DNA of 61,991 nt, from assembly GCF_003501885.1 (NCBI RefSeq), contig NZ_QWFA01000006.1:36162-98152 (forward strand), read 5' to 3'. The notes under the pieces were generated by a model. The model was not told where the DNA came from and did no database searches. It was given only the letters and a program-made list of their open reading frames with translations. This DNA is from Streptomyces globisporus (lineage in GTDB: Bacteria > Actinomycetota > Actinomycetes > Streptomycetales > Streptomycetaceae). Below are positions 53,148-61,673 of the stretch, in pieces (position 1 is the first letter of the stretch; each line of letters starts with the position of its first letter). Position numbers and translations under genes: made by a program.

Positions 53148-53190
53148 GTCGGCGGAGCGGGTTTGGCCGGTGTCCTGCCCGGTTTGGGGT

Positions 53191-53283
53191 CGAGCATGAT
53201 CAGGGGGCCGTACGCTGGCCGGCAACTCGGGCAGGCTGTGATCCTGCCCGGAATTTGAACGAGTGGCCCCCTGGTCTTGCTCG
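53191..53283. repeat. Nested inverted repeat upstream of rep
   Basis: Outer 19-base arms (53191-53209 and 53265-53283) match at 17 of 19 positions and enclose a perfect inner hairpin, CGGGCAGG (53228-53235) and CCTGCCCG (53243-53250). The same TCCTGCCCGG word also occurs at 53173. Candidate origin, regulatory RNA or rep leader. Confidence 0.65.
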
Positions 53284-53363
53284 ACGCGGGACCCGAACCG
53301 GGGAGGTGGCTAAAGCCGTGGAGCCGACCGCCCCAGCCACAGCGGGTTTCTCCCCACCACGGT

Positions 53364-53408
53364 GCCCGCTCTAGCCGCGCGACCGGCGTAGCCGGGGCCA
53401 GAGCGGGC
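53364..53408. repeat. Second inverted repeat upstream of rep
   Basis: GCCCGCTCT (53364-53372) and AGAGCGGGC (53400-53408) are perfect complements across a 27-base GC-rich loop. It ends about 100 bases before the rep start. Confidence 0.5.
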
Positions 53409-53505
53409 CGAAGGCAGGAGCGTCAGGCCCCGGCGGTGAGCCGGGGAGCGCGCGGCGAGCGGAGCGAGCCGCCTTGACCCGACCGTCCTCGGGGACGTCC
53501 TCCGG

Positions 53506-54834
53506 GTGGCCTCGGCCTCCGACTACACCCGCTGGGAGGACCAGATCCGCCGCACCGGCGGCTGTGCCGACCCCGTCCATCTGAGCGGCTGGGTAGCCCA
53601 CAAGGACAAGACCACCGGCGAGACCCTGCACCGCTACTCGACCGCGTACGAGCCGGGTGGACGCCTCCGTATCGCCTGCGGCAACCGCCGCGCCTCCCGC
53701 TGCCCCTCCTGCGCCTGGACCTACGCGGGCGACACCTACCACCTGATCCGTGCCGGCCTCGCCGGAGACGACCGCCGCGACATCACCGCCGCCGTCCGCG
53801 ACCACCCGCGCGTCTTCGCCACCCTCACCGCACCCTCGTTCGGCCCTGTCCACAACCGCCCTGACCGGGGCACCTGCCGGTGCGGCACGGCGCACGCCTC
53901 GGACTCCGGGGACCTGGGCTCCGCCCTTGATCCGGAGACCTACGACTACGCGGGCGCCGTGCTCTTCAACAACCACGCCGGGGAGCTCTGGCAGCGTTTC
54001 ACCACCCGACTCCGCCGCGAACTCGCCATCCACGCGGGCATCCCCCGCCGTGAGCTGGGCGACCACCTCCGCGTCTCCTTCGGCAAGGTCGCCGAATTCC
54101 AGAAGCGTGGAGCCCTCCACTTCCACGCCGTCGTACGTCTCGACGGCCCCGAGGAACCTCGTACGCCGCCGCCCGCGTGGGCCACGGTCGATCTCCTCAC
54201 CGACGCGATACGAGCCGCAGCCGCGCACTCATACACGTCGGTCTCCGTCCCGGCTGCTGGTGAACAGCCGTCCCGGACCTTTCGATGGGGCCGACAGCTC
54301 GACGTCCGCCCGGTCAAGGCCTTCGGCGACGGTTCAGATGTCACCGAACAGGCGGTCGCCTCGTACGTGGCCAAGTACGCCACCAAAGCCGCCGAGAACA
54401 CCGGCACCCTGGACCGCCGCATCGGCGAGCTCGCCGAACTCGACCGCCACCGCGTTCCCGATCACACCCGTCGGCTCATCACCGCATGCCGTGAGCTCGA
54501 CAGCCTCTATCCGGACCGACGTCTCTGGGCCTGGGCCCACATGCTCGGCTTCCGCGGCCACTTCTCGTCCAAGTCCCGCACCTACTCCACCACCCTCGGC
54601 TCCCTCCGCCAGGAACGCGCCGACTACCGCGCCGCCCAGGAAGCGACCATCCTCGGCCTGGCCGACCGCGAACCGGACACTGTCCTCGTCCTGACGGACT
54701 GGCAGTACGTCGGCCACGGGCACACCCCCGGCGAAGGAGCTCTCGCCGCCACCATCGCCCGTGACCTCCAGACCAACCGCGAGACCGCCCGCGACGCACT
54801 GAAGGACCGCACTGCCAACGAGGGGGAGTGGTGA
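53506..54834 (+). CDS. Replication initiator protein (RepSA type)
   Basis: A 442-residue initiator of the pSAM2 RepSA kind. Signatures: RIACGNRRASRCPSCAWTYA (zinc cysteines), TLTAPSFGPVH with a cysteine pair RGTCRCGTAH, and FQKRGALHFHAVVRLDG, the His-hydrophobic-His motif of rolling-circle initiators. YVAKYATKAAE holds a tyrosine-lysine pair that is a candidate active site. The frame remains open upstream to a stop at 53437-53439 and looks coding from about 53473, yet no start codon is found there; GTG 53506 is the only visible start. Its stop overlaps the xis start. Confidence 0.88.
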   Translation: MASASDYTRWEDQIRRTGGCADPVHLSGWVAHKDKTTGETLHRYSTAYEPGGRLRIACGNRRASRCPSCAWTYAGDTYHLIRAGLAGDDRRDITAAVRDHPRVFATLTAPSFGPVHNRPDRGTCRCGTAHASDSGDLGSALDPETYDYAGAVLFNNHAGELWQRFTTRLRRELAIHAGIPRRELGDHLRVSFGKVAEFQKRGALHFHAVVRLDGPEEPRTPPPAWATVDLLTDAIRAAAAHSYTSVSVPAAGEQPSRTFRWGRQLDVRPVKAFGDGSDVTEQAVASYVAKYATKAAENTGTLDRRIGELAELDRHRVPDHTRRLITACRELDSLYPDRRLWAWAHMLGFRGHFSSKSRTYSTTLGSLRQERADYRAAQEATILGLADREPDTVLVLTDWQYVGHGHTPGEGALAATIARDLQTNRETARDALKDRTANEGEW

Positions 54835-55058
54835 CCGTGGCGGACCGGCTGCTCACCGTGAATCAGGTCGCCGAACGCCTCGGCACCGGTCTCCGCTTTC
54901 CTCGCCGGCTCATCGAGGAACGCCGCATCACGTTCGTCAAGGTCGGCCGACACGTCCGCATCCCCGAGAGCGCCGTGGAGGAGTACGTCAGTGCCCACAC
55001 GGTGGCGCCGATCGTCCTGCGGCCCGCCTCGGCGTGCTCGTACCGGAGGGCTGCCTGA
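54831..55058 (+). CDS. xis: Excisionase (HTH domain)
   Basis: A 75-residue protein with a MerR/excisionase-type helix-turn-helix (LLTVNQVAERLGTGLRFPRR, then FVKVGRHVRIPESAVEEYV). It should bend attachment-site DNA and steer the integrase to excision. The GTG at 54831 overlaps the rep stop (GTGA) with GGGGGAG upstream; another GTG three bases earlier is possible. Its stop overlaps the int ATG. Confidence 0.9.
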   Translation: MTVADRLLTVNQVAERLGTGLRFPRRLIEERRITFVKVGRHVRIPESAVEEYVSAHTVAPIVLRPASACSYRRAA

Positions 55059-56239
55059 TGCCCGCCAAGCGCAAGTCCCGACGTGCCTTCGGCCGGATCC
55101 GGAAGCTGCCGTCCGGCCGGTTCCAGGCTCGCTACCCGGGGCCTGACGGCGTGCTGCGTGCCGCTGATCAGACGTTCGCGACAACGACGGACGCCGATCG
55201 CTGGCTGGCACGGAAGCGAATCGAGATGGAGGAGGGCCGCTGGCTCGACCCCGCTGAGGGGCGGACCACCGTCCGCGATTGGTCGGCACGATGGCTTACC
55301 GCGGTCTCCCCGCAGCTCAAGCACAAGACACAGGCGTCGTACCGATCCCTGATCAACTCGCTGATCGTTCCGGCGCTCGGTGACCGTGAGCTTTCCAGCC
55401 TCCGGCCGATCACCATCGTCGAATGGGTCGGTGCAATGAAGACCCGTGGTCTCAGCGCATCGCGGATCAGGCAGGCCTACCGGGTGCTCTCGCAGATCAT
55501 GAGGGCGGCCGTCGACAACGAGATGATCGGGCAGACCCCGTGCAGGGGCGTGAAGCTGCCGCGCATGCCGCAGACCGAGCCGCACATCCTCACCCCGCTG
55601 GAAGCCTCACGGATCGTGCGGAGCGCGACGAAACCGCATGACTTGCTGATCTCCTTGCTCGCCTACGCGGGTCTGCGGGTCGGGGAGGCGTTCGCGCTCC
55701 GGCGAGCGGACATCGATGTGTCCGGCGGCCTGGTCCTCGTCGATGAGAACCTGGCCGAAGCGAATGGCACCCTCGTCTTCGACACTCCCAAGTCCCATCA
55801 GAAGCGGGTTTTGCGGATCGGGCCGTCACTCGCGGCGCGGATTGGCCGGCACCTGGAGGCGCTGCCCAAGGGGGAGGACGCTCTCCTGTTTGTCACGCCT
55901 GGCGGCAAGCCTCTGCGCTACAACCAGTGGCGCAAGGCGTACTTCGATCCCGCCGTGGCGGCTGCCGGGCTCACTGACGTCACGCCGCACGATCTCCGCG
56001 CCTCACACGGGACGTGGGTCGCCGATCGGTACGGCGTGATGACCGCCGCACACCGGCTCGGCCACTCGAACGCGAGCGTCACCACTCGACATTACGCCCG
56101 GCCTTTGGCTGGTCGGGACGACCAGGTGGCCGAAGCCGCTGACTTCTGGCTCAGCGGGCGCCACTTTAAGCAGGGAGTTCGCAGCTGCGGTGACAATGAC
56201 GACGACGGTTCCACCGAGGTGCCGACACAGCCGACCTGA
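55058..56239 (+). CDS. int: Tyrosine-recombinase integrase
   Basis: A 393-residue site-specific recombinase. An N-terminal Arm-binding part (GRFQARYPGPDGVLRAADQT) and core-binding domain (WSARWLTAVSPQLKHKTQAS) precede the catalytic domain. Catalytic residues: Arg in YAGLRVGEAF, His-x-x-Arg in TPHDLRASHGTW, His in RLGHSNASV and the tyrosine nucleophile in TTRHYARP. It should recombine the 73-bp repeats in tRNA-Ser. The ATG overlaps the xis stop (TGATG), with GGAGGG upstream. Confidence 0.95.
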   Translation: MPAKRKSRRAFGRIRKLPSGRFQARYPGPDGVLRAADQTFATTTDADRWLARKRIEMEEGRWLDPAEGRTTVRDWSARWLTAVSPQLKHKTQASYRSLINSLIVPALGDRELSSLRPITIVEWVGAMKTRGLSASRIRQAYRVLSQIMRAAVDNEMIGQTPCRGVKLPRMPQTEPHILTPLEASRIVRSATKPHDLLISLLAYAGLRVGEAFALRRADIDVSGGLVLVDENLAEANGTLVFDTPKSHQKRVLRIGPSLAARIGRHLEALPKGEDALLFVTPGGKPLRYNQWRKAYFDPAVAAAGLTDVTPHDLRASHGTWVADRYGVMTAAHRLGHSNASVTTRHYARPLAGRDDQVAEAADFWLSGRHFKQGVRSCGDNDDDGSTEVPTQPT

Positions 56240-56338
56240 GAGTGAGTCCATCCCACATGCGGTCGGTGATGGATCTTCAACAGAGTCGTAGTGGCGACCC
56301 ACCACGGGGCTCCGATCTCGTATTTGGGCGCGCGTGAA

Positions 56339-56371
56339 CGGCCCCTGACCAGGAAGATCGGTCGGGGGCCG
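56339..56371 (+). terminator. Terminator after int
   Basis: CGGCCCCTGACC and GGTCGGGGGCCG pair with a G-T step around a 9-base loop, 100 bases after the int stop. The arms closely resemble those beside attL and attR. Confidence 0.75.
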
Positions 56372-56446
56372 CCCTCACGCAGGCTTCCCATTACCTATGG
56401 CGCTTGCCCATCAGTTATCGGGCAATTGGGTACGGCAAGACGACGA

Positions 56447-56719
56447 TTAGAGGTTGTCCGTCAGCCACTTGCTGCCCCGCTCGTTGAAGCCGGCCCAGGC
56501 GCCTTCGCCGGTCAGCGCGACGACGAGAAGCTCATCGTTGGAGTCGATGTGACCCTTCAGAGCGTCGCGTACCTGCGTCGTCGTCTTGGTCGTCTTGACG
56601 ATCCAAGTCGAGTCGAGGTGGTGCCACCACGTCGACCCCAGTTCCTTGATCGCAGTGAAGAGCGAGTCGTAGTCCTGGCCGGGACTGTTCAGGTCGTAGC
56701 CGATGAGCACAGTGGACAT
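56447..56719 (-). CDS. Lone Cas2/SinR-like protein
   Basis: A 90-residue ferredoxin-like protein. It begins MSTVLIGYDLNSPGQDYDSL, with the Tyr-Asp after the first strand that in Cas2 and VapD-type nucleases marks the active or metal-binding Asp (Asp9). GSTWWHHLDSTWIVKT and NDELLVVALTGEGAWAGF follow. Databases label such proteins SinR family or Cas2-like. There is no CRISPR array or other cas gene here. It may be a small nuclease or toxin-like protein carried by the element. Confidence 0.75.
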   Translation of the reverse strand: MSTVLIGYDLNSPGQDYDSLFTAIKELGSTWWHHLDSTWIVKTTKTTTQVRDALKGHIDSNDELLVVALTGEGAWAGFNERGSKWLTDNL

Positions 56720-57276
56720 GAATACCTCGTTTCCGAGGTCGGATCATCTGCCGTGAAGACTTGGACAACCAAGTCGGTCGTTGTAGGGTCCCAAGGCGCG
56801 CCAACGCAAAAGGCCCCATGCCGATGACTCGACCTCAAGTCGAGCCCCGGGTGGGGCCTGCTTGTTTTCGGTCAGGAGAAGTACAGCACTTCTGACGCCC
56901 CGACAGCAAGCGCAGACCCCACAAGTTGTGCTACCGGCGAGTATCAACCACTACATCTAGTGTCGCGTCTTGGTGAAAGGCGAAAGTTCCAAGCCTAGTA
57001 GACGGCACTGACAGGCTCGGTGGGGCGACTTCTGTGGCCGTGCGAGGGACTGGCGCGGCTCAAGTAGGCGTTCGGTGCGTCAGGGGTGTGCCAACCTCTT
57101 GAAGGTCGAGCCGAGCGCCCCCCTCTCTTGACGCCCGGCCTCTTCTGCCGCGGGGGTGGCGCGGCGATGCGGCGGTGGGGCACGTAGCGGGCACGACGAC
57201 CATGGCGACGGTGGCGCCGGAGTGTCAATATCGGTCTGACCTGCGAGGCAGGTCCGAGAGGATCGATCCAGCGAAA
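56720..57276. other. 557-bp right end of the element
   Basis: No convincing gene. Near 56811-56860 there is an inverted repeat around GGCCCCATG...GGGGCCTG, perhaps a terminator. The Cas2-like gene promoter must lie at its left end. Confidence 0.35.
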
Positions 57277-57349
57277 GGTCTTGAAAACCGTCGTGGCAGC
57301 GATGTCACCGTGGGTTCAAATCCCACACCCACCGCAGGCGAGAGGCCCC
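57277..57349 (+). repeat. attR: right 73-bp direct repeat
   Basis: Identical to 46280-46352 and equals the 3' half of tRNA-Ser from the anticodon loop onward. To its left the tRNA 5' half is absent, so this copy is not a functional tRNA. Confidence 0.93.
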
Positions 57350-57374
57350 TGACCAGTACGTATGGTCGGGGGCC
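57341..57374 (+). terminator. Hairpin beside attR
   Basis: Same inverted repeat as at 46346 with one substitution in the left arm, so one pair is G-T. Confidence 0.6.
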
Positions 57375-57430
57375 TCTGCCGTGCCCGTTCCCTGCCGGGC
57401 ACCGCTGTTCCTCCTGGCTTCCCGCTCTGT

Positions 57431-57722
57431 CGGGATCTCGTAGACGATCTCGCAGTGAGTGCGCTGCGGGCACCACGATGTCCGCTGTCTCCACGGGGCG
57501 GCCGTCGTCGCTGTAGTACGTCCGCCGGATGTGCGTCACGAGTGCGGCTTTCTGGATGCCGAGAAGCGAGCCTCGGTTCGGGCTTCTCTACCGCATGGCT
57601 GACGGTCACTCCGATCGCCGCCATGCGGTTGACGGCTCCGGCTCCCGCGTGGGGCCCGCCCTCGGGGAGAACTACGAGGGTTCCACCAGTGACGGCGTCC
57701 GGCACCCGACTCGTCGACAACA
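57431..57722 (-). pseudogene. Decayed GntR gene, remnant of a second element
   Basis: It is homologous to the 3' part of the GntR gene at 46500-47255 in the same orientation to the repeat. The gene's stop region is missing: about 78 bases between two TCGGG words of the intact copy are deleted, leaving one TCGGG at 57430. A four-base insertion near 57456 and a deletion near 57563 shift the frame, and the 5' part is absent. It implies a related element once integrated in tandem at the same site. Confidence 0.85.
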
Positions 57723-57860
57723 GTTCATCGAAATCAGCGGTGGGCACGCGGCTCGGCTGTCCCGAGAGCAGAAGAGCCGCTTCGTCGCGTCGTGCTGGAC
57801 CGCCCAGATGTTCAAGCACTTCGAGGACCCGAAGCCGTCAATACGACGCCGAGATGGTTC
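57723..57860 (+). pseudogene. Gene fragment next to the GntR remnant
   Basis: The forward frame reads LSREQKSRFVASCWTAQMFK then HFEDPKPS and loses sense. It resembles, from memory, short conserved Streptomyces proteins containing a CWTAQLYKHFEDPKP-type segment. Likely a fused fragment of a lost gene. Confidence 0.4.
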
Positions 57861-58060
57861 GCGTGGACGCGGGACCGGGGCGGCTCGGGCCTTCTGGGGA
57901 TGGTCGGGCCCGAGGCCTCAGTGTGTCAGCTGATCGTGCGGGGATCGTTCGGCCGGGTGTGCTTGGCGGGCCCGTACCGGGGCATCAGCCCGGTGACGCG
58001 ATCGGTAAGGCGTCGTCGTAAGGCGTTCGGCTTTCGCAGCCGGGGTGGGAGTGAGGAGAC

Positions 58061-58414
58061 GTGGCTGTGGGCGATGTGTGGGCGTTCGGGCGGGACAGTG
58101 GCTTCGTCGCGGGGCAGGCGCTGGTGGGCTTCGACGTGGAGTCCACCGACGGGGTCATCGGGCAGGTGGAACGCCTGGAGGACGAGCCCGGTCGGCAGCA
58201 CCTGGTGGTCGACACCGGGGTGTGGAAGTTCGGCAGGAGCGTGCTGATTCCGGCCGGGGCGGTGACCGTCGTGGACGGTGAGGAGCAGAAGGTGAAGGTC
58301 GCGGCGTCCCGGGAGGAGATCAAGTCGGCTCCCCGGTTCACCACCGACAGTGAGACGACCGACCACGGCTACCTGGCCGAGGTCGGGGCGTACTACCTCT
58401 CCCTGCGCACCTGA
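58061..58414 (+). CDS. PRC-barrel domain protein
   Basis: A 117-residue protein. The first 80 residues form a PRC-barrel-like beta domain (LVGFDVESTDGVIGQVERLE, HLVVDTGVWKFGRSVLIPAG AVTVV). PRC-barrels act in RNA processing and in stress proteins. The GTG has GAGGAG upstream. This is the first intact chromosomal gene right of the element. Confidence 0.82.
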   Translation: MAVGDVWAFGRDSGFVAGQALVGFDVESTDGVIGQVERLEDEPGRQHLVVDTGVWKFGRSVLIPAGAVTVVDGEEQKVKVAASREEIKSAPRFTTDSETTDHGYLAEVGAYYLSLRT

Positions 58415-58487
58415 GACCGCCCAACGGTGCTGCCGCCTCCGGTGTCGGAGGGGGCAGCACCGCTTCGTCCCGCGAACGACCCGCGTA

Positions 58488-61460
58488 TCAGAGCCGTTCG
58501 ATCCAGATGTTGCGGAACCTCGGGTTCTCACCCGGGTCCCCGTGGTCCTGCAACGTGATGTGGCCCGGTGCGGGGCCTTCGGGGCGGCCCGCGCCGGTCG
58601 GGCCGGCTATGGCGACGTCTCTGTGGACCGTCTTGCCGTTCCAACGGAGGGTCACCCGCGCGTCCTCCACCTTCTTGCCGTCGCTGTCGAAGCGTGCCGC
58701 CCGGAACTCGATGTCGTAGGTCTGCCAGGTGCCGGACGGCTTCGCCGCGTTGGTGTCCGGGGCCTTGCGCAGGTAGATCGAACCGGCGTCGTTCGTTGCG
58801 GGTGCGTCGACCCCGAAGGACTCCAGGATCTGGAGCTCGTACCGCTCCTGGATGTAGACCCCGCTGTTGCCCCGGGCCTGTCCGGTGATGTCCGGCGGGT
58901 AGTGGGGCTGGTACCACTCGGCGTGCATCCGGAAGTCGCCGTACCTCTCCTTCGTACGGATGTCACCGCCGAGGGATTCCATGGAGCCGTCCTCTGCTAC
59001 CGGCCACTTCGCCGGACCGCCGGTGTTCGACTCCCAGGCGTCCAGGTTCGTGCCGTCGAAGAGCGTGGTGCGCTTCGTCGGGGTGACGGTGAGGTTGTCG
59101 AGGTTCACATGACCGTCGTCCTCGGGTTCGTAGGCGTACGTGATCGTGTTCGCGCCCTTCCGCAGGGGCACCGCTTCGGTGTGGGTCGCCCACGTGTTCC
59201 AGGCCACGGTGGAGTTCAGCCAGATCTGTTTCCACCGCTCGCCATTGATGTACAGGGTCATCGACCGGGGTTTCGGCTCAGGGTCGGCGTTCTGGCCGTT
59301 CGCGTACCGCAGCGCGAGGTCGTGCTTCCCCTTCTTGTCGGCGCGTACGGCGAAGGTGGTGCGGGAGCCCGGCTCCCAGTTGTTGTCGATGAAGCCGGTA
59401 CCGGAGTAGCCGGGGTGGTTGTCGTTGAACTTGGTGCCGCCGGACAGCGAGGCGGACTCCGCCTCGTACACCGGCGGCGGCTTCGAACCGTCGGGCAGCG
59501 TGTTCAGGGTGTACCAGGCCTCGGTGCTCCACAGCTCCGCCCCGGACTCCGCGGCGAACGGGCGCGGGGACTGCACGTGCACCACCCTGCCCGGGCGCAG
59601 GCCGTCCAGCTTGAGCGTCACCTTCCTGCGGTCCTCGGAAAGCGTCGCGGACGTGACGTCGAGGGTCTCCTCGTCGGCCTTCGGGCCGCCGTAGCGCGGG
59701 GTCGCCACGTAACGCCACTGCTGGGCCTCGTACTTGGACGCCAGGCTTTCGGCGGTCCCAGCGGAGACCGGCTGCGTGTACTCGATCTCGAAGCCGCCGT
59801 CGACCGCCCGCATGGCGCGCATGTCGAAGGCCTCGTCGCCGGTGAGCGTGAGCTTCTGCAGGCCGAACCTGAGCTTGCCCTCCTGGCCCCAGTTCCCCGC
59901 GTCGCCGATGCCGCCGGCGTAGATCGCCCCGTCCGGGCCGAGGCTGATCCGGTTGACCCCGGCCTCCAGGCCCTGCGTCATCCGGAACACCGCGCCCTGG
60001 TACTCGCCGCCGACCTTCTCCAGGTAGGCCCGCTGGAGGCCGCCGTAGGTCACGTCGCCGAAGACCATCTGTCCGGCGAAGGGGCCTTCGGGCAGGAGGA
60101 GGGGGTTGCTCGGCGAGTTGGAGATCTCGCCGTGCGGCAGCCAGAGGACGGGCTCGGTCACCGGCTGGTCGTCGTGGACGCCGTCCGGGTTGGTGTGGTG
60201 GTTGTAGAAGGCGCCCTGCTTGATCCGGACCAGCTTCGACGTCGGCACGTACGCGCCCTGGTTGTCGGTGGCGAAGATCTCGCCCTTCGGGCCCCAGCCG
60301 AGGCCGTTCGGGGTGCGCAGGCCCCCGGCCACGTACGACACCTTGCCGGTCTTCTTGTTGATCTTGAGGGTGGAGCCCCGGTCGGGCACGTTCTGCGGGT
60401 CCTGGGTCGCGCCCCCGGGGACCATCGCGATGCCCGTGCTGACGTAGAAGTGCCCCTTCTCGTACAGCAGCCCGAACGCGAACTCGTGGTAGTTGCCGCC
60501 GAACGGCCAGGTCGCGATCCGGCGGTAGTCGTCGGTGACCTCGTCACCGTCCTTGTCGACCAGCGCGGTCAATCCGTCCTTCTCGGAGACGTAGATCGTG
60601 CCGTCGACGTACTTGAGGCCCATCGGCTCCAGCAGGTTCTCGGCGACCAGCTTCTTGGTCACCTTCGACGGGTCGGTGTTCCCGGTGACGTTGTCGAGCA
60701 GATACACCTGCCCGAGTTCGCTCTCCCTGCTGCCACCCCAGGTGCTGACGGCCAGTCGGCCGTCCGGCAGCCAGTCCATGCCGGTGACCTGCGGTTCGAA
60801 ACCGTCGGGGCGCAGGTCGGTCAGCGTGTAGTCGGGGTGCACTCCGGCCAGCGGCAGGCCGTCGCCCGGTGACTCGTCGATGCCCTCGCACAGCTTGCGG
60901 CCCGGGGAGGTGACCCGGGTGACGTCGGCGTCGGTGCTCAGCACGGAGGTGGGGACGACGGTGTACGCGTCCGACCCGGGCGGCCGCCACTCCAGCAGGA
61001 GACGCTGGTCGTACTCGCCGTCCCAGTGGTCGATGCGCAGCGCGTGGTGGCCCTCGGCCAGCTCGGCCGAGCCCTCCTTGGGCCGGGCACCGTGCTTGCC
61101 TCCGTTGTCGATGATCTGCGTGCCGTCGATGATCAGCCGGGATCCGTCGTCGCTGGTGATGCGGAAGTCGTACGTCCCGGCCGACTCGACGTTCAGGTAC
61201 GCGGTGACCTCGGTGACGAACTTGCCGCTCAGCCCGAAGTCCCCGGCGGTGGTCCAGTCGATCGTCGGCTTCAGCTCGTCGACGTTGGGCGTCTGTCCGG
61301 GCTTGAGCGTGCAGAAGTCCTCCAGCGCCATCTGTACGTCGAAGACCCGCATGGTCACGCCCGGTTCCTGGGGCGGTATGTCGGGAGGCTGGGCGGCGGC
61401 CTGGCCCTGGACGAGGGTGGAGAGGAACACGGCTGAGACGAGTACGGCCAAGCGCCGCAT
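58488..61460 (-). CDS. Secreted PA14 - sugar dehydrogenase-like - CBM - DUF1080 protein
   Basis: A 990-residue exported protein. A signal peptide (cleavage near AAAQPP) precedes a PA14 domain (about 40-170, SAGTYDFRITSDDGSRLIID), a six-bladed propeller of the glucose/sorbosone dehydrogenase type (about 215-600, TGMDWLPDGRLAVSTWGG and later PNGLGWGPKGEIFATDN), a CBM6/35-like module (about 640-790, YEAESASLSGGTKFNDNHPG) and a C-terminal DUF1080 / 3-keto-disaccharide hydrolase domain (about 800-990, LFDGTNLDAWES, YDIEFRAARFDSDGKK). It probably acts on oxidised sugars or polysaccharides outside the cell. Confidence 0.9.
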   Translation of the reverse strand: MRRLAVLVSAVFLSTLVQGQAAAQPPDIPPQEPGVTMRVFDVQMALEDFCTLKPGQTPNVDELKPTIDWTTAGDFGLSGKFVTEVTAYLNVESAGTYDFRITSDDGSRLIIDGTQIIDNGGKHGARPKEGSAELAEGHHALRIDHWDGEYDQRLLLEWRPPGSDAYTVVPTSVLSTDADVTRVTSPGRKLCEGIDESPGDGLPLAGVHPDYTLTDLRPDGFEPQVTGMDWLPDGRLAVSTWGGSRESELGQVYLLDNVTGNTDPSKVTKKLVAENLLEPMGLKYVDGTIYVSEKDGLTALVDKDGDEVTDDYRRIATWPFGGNYHEFAFGLLYEKGHFYVSTGIAMVPGGATQDPQNVPDRGSTLKINKKTGKVSYVAGGLRTPNGLGWGPKGEIFATDNQGAYVPTSKLVRIKQGAFYNHHTNPDGVHDDQPVTEPVLWLPHGEISNSPSNPLLLPEGPFAGQMVFGDVTYGGLQRAYLEKVGGEYQGAVFRMTQGLEAGVNRISLGPDGAIYAGGIGDAGNWGQEGKLRFGLQKLTLTGDEAFDMRAMRAVDGGFEIEYTQPVSAGTAESLASKYEAQQWRYVATPRYGGPKADEETLDVTSATLSEDRRKVTLKLDGLRPGRVVHVQSPRPFAAESGAELWSTEAWYTLNTLPDGSKPPPVYEAESASLSGGTKFNDNHPGYSGTGFIDNNWEPGSRTTFAVRADKKGKHDLALRYANGQNADPEPKPRSMTLYINGERWKQIWLNSTVAWNTWATHTEAVPLRKGANTITYAYEPEDDGHVNLDNLTVTPTKRTTLFDGTNLDAWESNTGGPAKWPVAEDGSMESLGGDIRTKERYGDFRMHAEWYQPHYPPDITGQARGNSGVYIQERYELQILESFGVDAPATNDAGSIYLRKAPDTNAAKPSGTWQTYDIEFRAARFDSDGKKVEDARVTLRWNGKTVHRDVAIAGPTGAGRPEGPAPGHITLQDHGDPGENPRFRNIWIERL

Positions 61461-61562
61461 GGGCGTGCCTCCTTGGGGGCCGAGGCAGCCGGCGGTCGGT
61501 GGCTGACGGGCTGCCGCACATCAGTGAAGGGCAGCCCTCGCAGGAAAGGCAACAGGTCGACA

Positions 61563-61574
61563 AGCGCTTTCTAT
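61563..61574. promoter_or_regulatory. Left arm of inverted operator-like pair
   Basis: AGCGCTTTCTAT; its exact complement ATAGAAAGCGCT lies at 61674-61685. Each contains the AAGCGCT core typical of LacI-family operators. This arm is about 100 bases upstream of the secreted sugar protein. Confidence 0.6.
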
Positions 61575-61673
61575 TTTATCGTTGTACATACGATGGGTGC
61601 GAGATCGTCCCTGATAGTTTTCGCGCCTTGGTTTGACCTGCGGAAGTGGCAGTTGCGGCACTGTCTGCCAACG

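Larger units (their letters stand above)
46280..57349 (+). mobile_element. AICE-type integrative element in tRNA-Ser
   Basis: About 11 kb bounded by 73-bp direct repeats in tRNA-Ser. Left to right: GntR repressor, small-gene cluster with a second GntR protein, AT-richer cargo, replication initiator, excisionase and tyrosine integrase, then a lone Cas2-like protein. The rep-xis-int order with overlapping starts is that of pSAM2-like actinomycete integrative conjugative elements. No FtsK/SpoIIIE-type transfer protein or spread genes are seen, so it is probably a reduced, non-self-transmissible form. Confidence 0.9.

Noticed and set aside
56447..56719. CRISPR-Cas system
   Set aside because: Only a Cas2-like protein is present; no repeat-spacer array or other cas gene in the window.
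58350..60872. 840-residue open frame on the plus strand
   Set aside because: It is the mirror of the 990-residue secreted protein gene, with Val/Arg/Gly-rich, motif-free sequence.
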